DNA of 64,000 nucleotides, taken from the NCBI RefSeq assembly GCF_022539315.1, contig NC_066336.1, positions 2,670,600 through 2,734,599 on the forward strand, given 5' to 3'. Below are positions 52,601 through 62,100 of this stretch, in pieces (positions within the stretch are counted from its first letter, which is position 1; every line of letters begins with the position of its first letter). Made by a program: the position numbers and the translations under genes. The DNA is from Serinus canaria (taxonomy: Eukaryota; Chordata; Aves; Passeriformes; Fringillidae). Under the pieces are notes generated by a model. It made no database searches and had not been told where the DNA came from. It saw only the letters and a list, made by a program, of their open reading frames with translations.

Positions 52601-55305
52601 TCCAGGCAGATTATAAGGACATTGCTGTATTTACCCACAGTTCTCCCATTTTCCTTGGATTGATAGAGGGTTTTCTTTGCAGGAGGACCTGTTTCAGCAG
52701 CCAGGCCTCAGATCTGAATTTGAGCAAATCCGAGACTGTTTGGACAAGGGAATGTACGATACTTTCTGTATCCTTTTAGACTGATGTCCAGGAAAGCTCA
52801 CCATGCCAGAGTGCCAAAACTGAGAGAGGTTTTTAAGCTGCTGTCTCTCCTCCCGGGGTCCCTGAGCTCTGCGTTTCCTTGTGGCTCTCTGTCATCCTCT
52901 GCTGTGTGCTGGCAATGTCAATGACTGACACATGTGCCCAACTGCTAACAGCAAGAGCTCGTGTGGAGGCCAGGGGATCAACCCAAAGCTGTGAGCTGGG
53001 GGCAGAGTTCTGGGACACCTAACCCAAAGTTCATTCATGTTTCAGCAGAAATAGGACCAGCCTAAGTCGTGCTGTGCTCTTCCTTAACCATTGGATCAGT
53101 GGGCAGCAACCACTCAGTGGCAGAGGCCCTGCTGCTGTTCCTGGAGAGCCTCCCTGAGCCTGTCATCTGCTGCAGGTTCTACAGCTCCTGTCTGGAGAGT
53201 GCCAGCAACTACAGCCTGAGCTGCCAGGTACTGCTGGCTGCCCCAGAGACCAGCTCCAGTCCAGAGGGAGGGCAGGCAAAGTGGCCTCTGGTGACACAAG
53301 TTCAGAGAGAGGGCAGGAAAAGTGGCTTCTGGTGACACCAATTCCATAGGGAGGGCAGGCAAAGTGACACCAGTTCCGAAGGGAGGGTAGGCAAAGTGGC
53401 CTCTGGTGACACCAATTCCATGGGGAGGGCAGGCAAAGTGGCCTCTGGTGACACCAGTTCCAAAGGGAGGGCAGGCAAAGTGGCCTCTGGTGACACCAGT
53501 CCAGAGGGAGGGCAGGCAAAGTGGCCTTTGGTGACACCAGTCCAGAGGGAGGGCAGGCAAAGTGGCCTCTCACCAGTCACCCGGTTTTGCTCTCAGTAAC
53601 TTAATCCCCTCTTAATAGAAATGATCTGGAACTGGTGATTTTAGGCTATAAAGAGCTGTTGGCACCTGCAGACTGAGGGGTTTTGGGGGCAGGTGCAGCT
53701 GGAAGGCATTGCTGTGTCTGCAATATAAATGTTGATGGTTTTGCCTCCTCAGATTATCTCTGACCTACCAGTGTTCCATAGAAATGTGTTTGAATATCTG
53801 ATGGCATTTCTACGAGAGCTACTGAAGAACTCAGGGAAAAACCATTTGGATGCGAATATTCTTGGTAAGGCCTGCAAAATAAACCTCTGTTCAGAGGGGC
53901 TGCACAAAACACTTCATATCTGGGTGCAGTGGTGGCTTGTAGTGCTTTGAACCTTTTATTATTAGCAAATAGTCCACAGAAAAGCAGGAATCTGGGAAAG
54001 TGACCCAGAGATGTGGGGTGTGAAAAATGCCAATCACTTGTTTTTAAAATTTTAAAAGTTTAATAATGATAAAATTGTTATAAAAATAGCAATATAATTA
54101 GAGTAATAAAAATTTTGGACAATTTGGATTAAGACAATATGAGACAATAGAAACAAAGAGTTATGGATGTCTGGGTACGTTTCCTGGGCAGCATAAGCCT
54201 GAAAAAGGCCCCACGTTAACAGAGGATTAACCCTTAAAAGCAACAGCCTGTTGCATATTCATACACCTCATCCATGGTGCATAAATTCCATTCAAACACA
54301 GGATTCTGTCTGGGCAGTGCCAGCTTCTTCCTCTGAATCCTGAGGGTGTCTTCAGGGCTGAGCAAGGCAGGAAGAAGTTTGTTTCTCCTGATAATGGAGC
54401 AATAAGTTCTCTTTCTCTGAAAGATTCAGGTGTCCTGTGGCTGCTATCTCAGTGCAAGTCTTTTCTTCAGAAAAAAAGTATCTTACATAGCATAATTTCT
54501 ATTTTAACATTTTGTTATAACCTCAAACTATATTTAACACACTACTTAAGAGAATTAATACAGCACTACTTTCTAACACAACACATATAATATTCATTTT
54601 AATATTTGTGAAAAGCTAATCATAAAATAGGCATTTTTCACACTGGGAAGAGAGCCTGGCTTGGGAGCAAGGCAGGATAAAGCTGATAATCCCCATGTGA
54701 AAAGTGCATATTATATGGCTCTACGCAGATGCTTCCTATATGTATTTTGTGGTATTGATTAGTAGTGCTGTATTAACATTTTAATAGGATGGTAAATGTA
54801 GTTTTGTAGTTAAAAGGTAACTTTTGTGGTTAAAATAGGACCTGTGTAAAGGGAAAGCCACACGGACACACAGTGAGAGCAGGACATTCAGGAACCCCAG
54901 TGTGAAAAACGCCAGTCACTTGTTTTTAAAATTTTAAAAGTGTAATAGTAATAAAATGGTTATAAAATAGTAGTACAATTAGAATAATAATTATTTGGAC
55001 AATTAGGATTTAGGCCAATATGAGTCAACAGAAACACAGTTACGAACATCCGTAACACACCACTTAAGAGAATCAACACAGCATTACCTTCTAACACAAC
55101 ACATATAATATTCACTTGAATATTTGCAAAAAGCCAATGATAAAATAGGCGTTTTTGACATCTGTGTGCTCTCCCCACAGCCAGCGTGTTCGGGGGTTTG
55201 TTACTGCGGCCTCCTCCCGGCCACCCCACGCCCGACATCGCTGAGAAGAGGAAAGCGCAGCACTTTATCCACCAGTTCCTCCTCAGGGAAGAGGATTTGC
55301 CGTGA
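40218..55305 (+). CDS. INPP5B: Type II inositol polyphosphate 5-phosphatase
   Basis: Twenty-two exons join in phase to 864 aa: 40218-40274, 40551-40630, 41025-41122, 41539-41568, 42001-42111, 44777-44870, 45773-45943, 46692-46793, 47173-47287, 47890-48006, 48286-48473, 48946-49057, 49215-49324, 50168-50303, 50777-50887, 51511-51673, 51826-52061, 52252-52365, 52683-52767, 53100-53227, 53753-53864, 55181-55305. The enzyme removes the 5-phosphate of PI(4,5)P2 and related substrates on endosomal, Golgi and ciliary membranes. Order: PH-like N terminus (about 1-125, starting MDQSVAIQE), 5-phosphatase (about 210-545) with intact WLGDLNYR (392-399), PAWCDRILW (468-476) and SDHKPV (495-500), ASH domain (about 546-680), RhoGAP-like domain (about 690-860). 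Human INPP5B is about 990 aa; the shortfall lies mainly between the PH and catalytic regions, where I could have missed an exon in intron 5. The C terminus ends EEDLP, not in a CaaX box. Confidence 0.96.
40275..40550 (+). other. U12-type (minor spliceosome) intron 1 of INPP5B
   Basis: The donor reads GTATCCTTT directly after the exon, the U12 5' splice-site consensus. Near the 3' end TTCCTTGAC (40530-40538) matches the U12 branch consensus TTCCTTRAC exactly, with the branch A 13 bp from the terminal AG and no long pyrimidine tract between them. Phase 0 on both sides fits the protein. Confidence 0.92.
41189..41298. repeat. 34-bp tandem repeat in INPP5B intron 3
   Basis: Three full copies and a start of a fourth of a 34-bp unit containing CTGCTTCCTGAAATTTGCAA follow closely after exon 3. 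No function is apparent. Confidence 0.92.
42112..42780 (+). promoter_or_regulatory. Intronic CpG island, candidate internal INPP5B promoter
   Basis: A second very GC- and CpG-rich block begins right after exon 5 and drops sharply at about 42780. It contains ATG TCC GCG... at 42379 (purine at -3) leading to a good donor (GAG|GTGAGC, exon end 42406). The 28 coding bases end in phase 1, exactly what exon 6 (44777) requires, giving MSAGGRSRR then EVVGSEG and a 748-aa form without exons 1-5. An in-frame ATG at 42229 could extend it. Inferred; no transcript evidence. Confidence 0.6.
42781..44776. other. Rest of INPP5B intron 5
   Basis: This is a 2-kb intron part without a recognised exon. Minus-strand open frames at 43239-43762 (77-107 codons, overlapping in different frames) match no family I know and are treated as chance or an unidentified old repeat. 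Confidence 0.5.
52768..53099 (+). other. U12-type (minor spliceosome) intron 19 of INPP5B
   Basis: The donor is GTATCCTTTT and the branch-site motif TTCCTTAAC (53080-53088) is a perfect U12 match, with the branch A about 12 bp from the acceptor ATCAG. Phase 1 joins exon 19 to exon 20, giving the conserved [12 protein letters not shown] stretch of the RhoGAP-like domain. The final exon base and the next exon together make a Leu codon. Confidence 0.92.
53247..53570. repeat. About 41-bp minisatellite in INPP5B intron 20
   Basis: About eight imperfect units contain GAGGGCAGGCAAAGTGGCCT and TGGTGACACCAG. It starts about 20 bp after the exon 20 donor. One unit near 53350 is shortened. Long minus-strand frames across it are repeat artefacts. 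Confidence 0.92.
54018..54643. mobile_element. Solo LTR of an endogenous retrovirus-like element
   Basis: A 626-bp AT-rich block in INPP5B intron 21 is bounded by perfect 10-bp inverted termini, GTGTGAAAAA and TTTTTCACAC, with TGGG on both outer flanks as a possible 4-bp target duplication. From memory it resembles an LTR abundant in passerine genomes. No internal retroviral genes are present, so it is a recombined solo LTR. A CAATAA motif followed by CTCTTTCTCTGAAAG hints at plus orientation, but this is not certain. Confidence 0.8.
54900..55160. mobile_element. Internally deleted second copy of the same LTR
   Basis: The left part (GTGTGAAAAACGCCAGTCAC...) matches the start of the 54018-54643 element, and the right part (from AACACACCACTTAAGAGAAT) matches its last ~120 bp; the middle ~360 bp is missing. 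The 3' terminus is degenerate (TTTTTGACA). It ends 20 bp before the last exon of INPP5B. Confidence 0.82.
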
Positions 55306-55581
55306 CGCAGTTATATCTGACTTGTAGACACTGAATTACTGTAAAAAATATTTTTTTTGTACATTATACTGGCAATTTTTTTTGATATTACGGTGTTTTA
55401 TACAATCTGTTGCTTTCGAAGGCAGAGATCAGGCAGTTTGACACCTGATGACGCTGTAAAGTACATAAAGTTTCCCAATAAGCTGTATGTAGACGAGATA
55501 AAAAAAAAAGAGAGCCGATATTTACACTGTATTTTATTTAACTTGTTAAAACGACGAGAGTTTTTAAATCCCTGCTATTTA

Positions 55582-55587
55582 AATAAA
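55582..55587 (+). terminator. INPP5B poly(A) signal
   Basis: AATAAA lies about 275 bp after the INPP5B stop in an AT-rich 3' UTR. CpG-rich promoter DNA of MTF1 starts within a few tens of bases. Confidence 0.8.
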
Positions 55588-55599
55588 AAGGTCTTCCCG

Positions 55600-56130
55600 C
55601 GGCCTGTGCCCGCTGTCGCTGAGGGCCGTGAGGGACGGGCGGCCGCCAGGGGGCGCTATGCTCCTCCCGCCCTCCCCGCTCCCGTCAGCCCCCGCGGCGG
55701 GCGCGGCGCTCCCGGCGTGCCGCACGCGGCCGGAAGCGGAAGCAGGGTCGCGGCGATCATGGTGCCGCTGGGGCGGGGAAGGAGCCGCCGCCGGCATCTG
55801 GTGAGCGGGCGGGGGGGAGCGGGACGGGGAAACAGAGGGAGGGCGGGCTGAGCCGAGCCGGAGCGGTGCGGCTCGCGCAGGCACCGGCAGTAGCTGTTCG
55901 CCGGGTGAGGGTAGCGCCGCGCTCGGGGCGGGACCGCGACGCTCGGCCCGGCCCGGCCCCGCCGCCACCGGCCGCGCTGGGGCTGTGCCTGCGAGCGGAA
56001 CGGGGCCCGGGCCGGCCGAGCCGCCTGACCCCCCTCTCCGCTCATCGTTGTGTTGCAGATGAGCCGTTCCGGCCGGAGCTCCCGGTAGCGCGGTGAGAGG
56101 CGCGGAGCCATGGGCGAGAACAGCCCCGAG
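55600..56130 (+). promoter_or_regulatory. MTF1 CpG-island promoter and leader
   Basis: This CpG-dense block lies between the INPP5B poly(A) signal and the MTF1 ATG. A donor CATCTG|GTGAGC at 55801 and an acceptor TTGCAG at 56058 suggest a 258-bp intron in the leader, with a non-coding exon 1 ending at 55800. No TATA box is seen. Confidence 0.7.
55759..56088 (+). other. Candidate upstream ORF in the spliced MTF1 leader
   Basis: If the leader intron 55801-56058 is removed, ATG at 55759 reads MVPLGRGRSRRRHL through the junction and continues nine codons to TAG at 56086-56088, a 23-codon Arg-rich uORF ending 21 bases before the main ATG. Unspliced leader would read differently. Inferred from splice motifs only. 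Confidence 0.45.
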
Positions 56131-59100
56131 GGCAACGCCATCTACTATGAAGCGGAGGAAGACGACTTAGCCCAAGATGAAAATATGATGAGGTTTGCTG
56201 ACAAAAACGGGCTGGTGTCCTCCTCGTCCGGGACGGTGTATGACAGGACAACTGTGCTCATCGAGCAGGACCACAGCGTGCTGGAGGATGAGGAGGATGA
56301 AGGACAGTGCGGTGACCACTTGCCTTTTTTACCCGAGGGTCACGAAGAAGGATTTCATTTAATAGCAGATCATGAAGGGATGTCACAGGGTTACGTGCAA
56401 CACATTATTTCTCCAGATCAGATTCATCTAACAATAAATCCTGGTTCAACTCCCATGCCAAGGAACATCGAAGGAGCAACTCTCACTCTGCAGTCTGAGT
56501 GCCCAGAAACCAAGCGTAAGGAAGTGAGTAGCTAAACGTGATTCTGGGCTTTGTGCACCTTAAAAGCTTTGAAAATGGGCTGTTTTTCGGGAGAGAGGCA
56601 GAAGTTTTGCTGTTTTTTCATGAGGGGGCAGTGGTTTTGCTTGTTTTTGAGGAGTTTTGTGTAAACCTGCTCTGGTTGTCATCCCCAGCTTCTCAGTGTG
56701 CTGGGGAGAGCCGTGTCCCAGCAGAGCTGCCAGGGCCATCCCTCTTCCCTCTGACACCACGTACTGCCCTAGGAACCTGCCAGAAGGCAGGTGGTGACAC
56801 TGGATGGCAGGAGGGTGTGGCAGTGGCACACCTTTGTGTCAGTGATGTGTGTCATTTTAGTGATCTTCAGGTTTTCATCTGCTTGGGTGATTGTTTTGTG
56901 AGTTCAGAAGCAGCTGAAACAGCCTGAGCTGTTACTCTGGGGTTGGCCACATTCTCAAGGAAGGCACATTCAGGTCACAGTTAAGGCCCAGGCCATTGCT
57001 GGAGCATCTCACCAAATGTGAGATGCCAAATTTTAAGTTATTTTTAATTTCATTGTGTCACAGGGAGACTGTGAGAAGAAGATGGAAGCTTTAAGCTGCC
57101 ATCTGATGTGTTTTGAAAGCTCAGGCCAGGCTGCATGGTTAAAATGGAGTTTGCTCTTAATTCTGTTTCCCTAATGAATTTTATCTGGATGCACAGTGGG
57201 GAGACCTTGTCCTGGGACTCTTCTTTTTGGGTGCAGGAGCAAATGGAAGTTGGCTGTGACACTAGCTCAGGGATGGCTTAGTGCTCCTTCTTTGGCCTGC
57301 CTGAGTTGTGTGAGGGGTGATGAGTGCAGGTGGCAGTGCCAGTGGCACAGGCTGTGACACTCAGCACAGAGCTGTCACCATCAGGCTGAGAGCTGGGAAA
57401 TGGGGCTGGGGAGGGCTGTCAGCTCTGCAGCTGGGGAGTCTCAGTCCTCTTCTGGGCTGAGCTGTGTTCAGTGAGCCTGTTTGAGTCTCCTGCTGTCAGT
57501 TACTCACCTGAGCAGCTGCTGAGGTATTTCACTTTTTCTCCTCTTTGTGGGACCCTGAGCTGCTCCCAGAGCAGGGGGTGGGAGCTAACAGGGTCAATGT
57601 GCATGTGTTTAATTGCATGTGCAATTAAAGTGGCTGCATTTTTTCACCTCTGCTTTTTAGGAAAGGCTTGTAGGATGTGGAATTTCTGAGTGAAATGCTT
57701 TATATGAATTTATTTTCCATTTCTGGAGCTGATTTTCCAGAACAGAGGGCAGTGATCCCATAATGTGAAAGCAGTGGCACTGAGCCCTGAGCACGTGTGA
57801 AAGGCCTTTTTGGCTGCTGTTTCAAAGGTCTGATAAGTTGTCTGGATGTGAGGAAAGGAAAGCTCTAAAGGTCCCAAACATCTTAGCCATCTCTGAAAAT
57901 CAACAGCTCTGTTCTTTGGGACTTGCAAAATGTCTGCAACGGTTTTAACACTTGAGGTAATTGTTTTAAAGTTTTAGATTTTCAGGTCAGCCTTAGACAT
58001 TTATGAAGCTGAAAGGGGATTTTGCACTTTAGAACCTTTGGCTTTTTTTTACTCTGTTGTACATCACACTAAGAACAAACACGATTACAGTTTCTTATTT
58101 CAACCCCAGTTATTTGTTCAGCAGTGACACAGAAAATGTAGCCATTTGGGGGGAACGTGGTTAGCTCAGGAAGAGTTAAAGGCAAACAGAGCAGTTACTG
58201 TAGACTTTGAACCAGGGTGTGAGGCTCTGCTTTCTCCAGCCCTGTTGGCTATTGCACAACGAGTTTTCTGAGGTAAATGCTGGATCATGTCTCTTCCAGC
58301 AGCACCTCACTGTCCCTGGCCAAAAGCCACAGCCTTTGGCCTCAGAGTCCCTGGGCCCAGTCCTGCCTGCCCAGGGCTTGGCCTCTGCTGCCTTGTTTGT
58401 TTTCTGTTGTGCCCTGGTGCTGGGGCAGCCTGGAGCCCTTGCTGCTGGCTCTGTGAGGCTTTCAGATCAATCTCTGCTGGTTTTGTGTGTATGAACAATA
58501 TGCAGTGGTGATGTGCTGATGTGAAAAGAGAATTAAATGCTGTGGTGCTTCACAGAAAGGTTTGTTTAGCTCAGAAGGTGGTGGTGATATTGCTGCTGCC
58601 TGTGGTGTGCTTGGAAGGTTTGTGAAATAAAGATTTGGCCTTTGAGGGAGGGGGAGCACTGCAAGGCCATTGTCAGAGTTCAGGCCAGTAAACTGATACT
58701 GCCACCTTCCCTTACACATGGGCAGGGACAGCTGGGAACCAAACAGCTTAATCTGTAATTAATACTGTCCTTTTTCTTCTAGACCTAAATGTAAACACCT
58801 GGAGAGCTTAACAGAACCCTCCCTTGATTTTCAGGTAGTTCCTGCCTGTGTCAGATCCCTTGTGTACCATGGGGTATGTTGTGTAAAGTGTTAATTTCCA
58901 GCTGCCTTAAAGCTGTAACAAGGAACATTTACTTCAGCACTGATCCACAAATTGTGCTGGATCTGGTGATCCTGGGGGAGGATATGATGCACCCTCCTCA
59001 TGTAATAAAATGTGTTTTCTGTGCTGGTGTGTTTCTGCTCTGTGCTTCTGTTGTGGCAGCCTCAGCACAGCCGGACTTCCTAACTGCACTGTAACCATGC

Positions 59101-62100
59101 TGCAGTTCTTGGGTGTTTAGTGGTAATAAATACCCAAGGATTTCTGCCTGATTTGAACTGTAAATTAAGGGCAGATTGCTTAGAGTTAAATTACTGTTTT
59201 CCTTCTCTGAGTGACCAGTTGAAAATGTGAAGGGGTCAATTCCTTGCTTCCCTGGCAGGCAGGAGCTCAGCCTAACATACCTAACAGAGACTGGGGACCA
59301 CAAAATGTTTCCTCTTCCTCCTCCTTGCCCAGCTTTCCATACTGAGCATGACATCACATGGTCTGGGGTATCCCTGGTCAGTCAGGGTCATCTGTCCTGG
59401 CTGTGTCCCCTCCCCACTCCCTGTGTACCCCCAGCCCCTTGCTGGTGGGGCAGAATGAGAAGCACTAAAAAAATCCAACTCTATCATCAGCCCTGTGTTG
59501 AGCACAAATCCAGAATGTGCTCTATACAAGTGAATAAAATGAACTCTGTCTAAGCCAAACCCAGCACATTATGGTATTTCTGCCCTGTGTAAAGGGCTCT
59601 TGTGTGTCTCACAGAAGAGCTTAGCATTTTCCAAATAGGAAGGTTTTACTGAGGCAGGGTGAAGGTGAATGCCAGCCTGTTGTGGGAGCAACAAGAGACA
59701 TAGATTGAAATACACATAAGATCACTCAGCTTTATAGAATTTTCCTAAATGAGTCCTGCTGGCAGATTTGTCCCCTAAAAAACACATTTGAAGTAACCAA
59801 AAGCTACTTCTGTTTTGTTATGGAGAACTGTCTAGAACTTGATTTATAGCTGGTGTGACTTGCCAAGTCCTCTCTTGGGCTCCTCAATCACTATGAGGTG
59901 TTGAGGTGTCTGAACTTTAACAGTCAAATGAAAGCCATCAGTCTGGTAATTAATGGTGGAGAATAACTTTATTCAGGCAGATCAGGGTGTATTCCTTCTG
60001 CTTCACAAGAGAGGATGAAATTTCATGAGGTGTCACCACTTGCACAAGCTTCTAAATGACCCCTGTGCCTGTACCAAGTGGAGTTCCATGAGAAGTTGTC
60101 CTGGGGATCTCAGTGGCTTACTGAGAAATCTGTGACGGCTGTATTTGGGTGTCCTTGTGACCTGGTCTGATCCATTACTCTTCAGGCCCTGCCTGTGTCA
60201 GTAGCCACAGAAGGAAAGAACAAGGCTCACTGGAGGCTGTTTTGGGATGGAGTGAAGTAAGGAATGGACTGATGGTTAGACCATGGAAGGTGGTAAAAAC
60301 TGTTTTGCTCAAGGTGTTGATGGGAATTCAGCACACAGGGCAGTGGGTTGGGGCATTGTGACAGTGCATTTTCCTTTGTCTCCCTGCTCCACAAATAAGC
60401 AGCTCTGCAGGAAGCCCTGGACTAAAATGCAGCTGCTACACATGTGGGTAGTGGACAGGTGTGATGGCTCCTCCATGTTCTTTCCATCTGTTTTATCAGA
60501 TTTTTGGCTAGAAAAATTTCTGATAATGTATTTCCTTTTTTCCCTTCTGTTGGATTCCTGTTCTGCAAGCCCAGCTGCTTCCCCATGTGCCACTCCTTCC
60601 TCTCAGAACGCCGCAGAAATGTTCTTGTCAGAGAATTAAGTGACAATAAGTTTTTTGGGGGGGCTTTGGGGTCAAAATCTGTTGTATGACTGCATCAAAG
60701 GACTACATCCGTATCTGGATTCCAGAAATTATTAAAAGCTATTAATCCTGCAGCATTTTGTCCTTCAGGTGAAGCGCTACCAGTGCACCTTTGAGGGCTG
60801 TCCCCGCACCTACAGCACCGCTGGCAACCTGCGCACGCACCAGAAGACGCACAGGGGGGAGTACACCTTCGTCTGCAACCAGGAGGGCTGTGGCAAGGCC
60901 TTCCTCACCTCCTACAGCCTCAAAATCCACGTCAGGGTGCACACCAAGGAGAAACCCTTCGAGTGTGACGTGCAGGGCTGTGAGAAGGCGTTCAACACAC
61001 TGTACAGGTGAGGGGGTGCTCAACACACTGTACAGGTGAGGGGGTGTTCAACACACTGTACAGGTGAGGGGGTGTTCAGCACTGTGCAGGTGAGAGGGTG
61101 TTCAACACACTGTGCAGGTGAGGGGGTGTTCAACACTGTGCAGGTGAGGGGGTGTTCAACACTGTGCAGGTGAGGGGGTGTTCAACACACTGTGCAGGTG
61201 AGGGGGTGTTCAGCACTGCGCAGATGAGAAGGTGTTCCAACACTGTACAGGTGGGCTGGTGTTCAACACTCCAGGTGAGAAGGCTCTGGTGAATTTTCTT
61301 GTAGGTGTGGCTGTTGCTGTTCTGCAGGTTCCATCTACTTTGTGTTTATGTTTGAATACAGTTGTTTTGCCTCTTCCATGTGCAGGTACAAATACAAACC
61401 CCTCAAGTGTGGCAGTGCTGTCCAAAGTGTAGGATGACAGAGCTGTGGTGCCTTGGTGCCTTCTTTCTATTCCAGTAGCATTGAAGGTGGTGGATGAACA
61501 CAAGGGTCTCTCAGCCTTGTTGGAGGACTTTGAACTGATAGCAGTCACTTCCATGAGCTCAGTACCTTCTGCTCAGGATATGTTCAGCCTTTGATCTTGT
61601 CCTGCACATTTGAAAGAATGGCTTGCTTGCCTCAGGCCAAGTCTGTCTTATCCTACCAGTCCTAAGAGGGATTTTTTGGACGTGTTTTTTAGGTTGAAAG
61701 CACATCAAAGGCTTCACACAGGGAAAACATTTAACTGTGAATCAGAAGGCTGCAGCAAATACTTCACAACGCACAGTGACCTGAGGAAGCACATCAGAAC
61801 ACACACAGGAGAAAAGCCATTTCGGTGAGTTGCTGGCTGCTGTGCTGACTCCTGTGGCTCAGGTAATGAGGCACCTGTGCCCAAAAGCAGCTGTTACTGC
61901 TCTGAATGGAATGGTGATCTCCTGAGAAATAAGTGAAGGTGGCTGGCTGGCACTGGAGCCTTTTTGTTCTGAGCTCCTCCAGCTGCCTTTAACAGTGAGT
62001 GCAGTGATTGTCCTAAAAGGCAAGAATAGTTAAGGTAGTTTTTTAAACATAAACCTATGCCATGATGAGCATCTTTTAAAACATATTGCTGCTCACTGCT

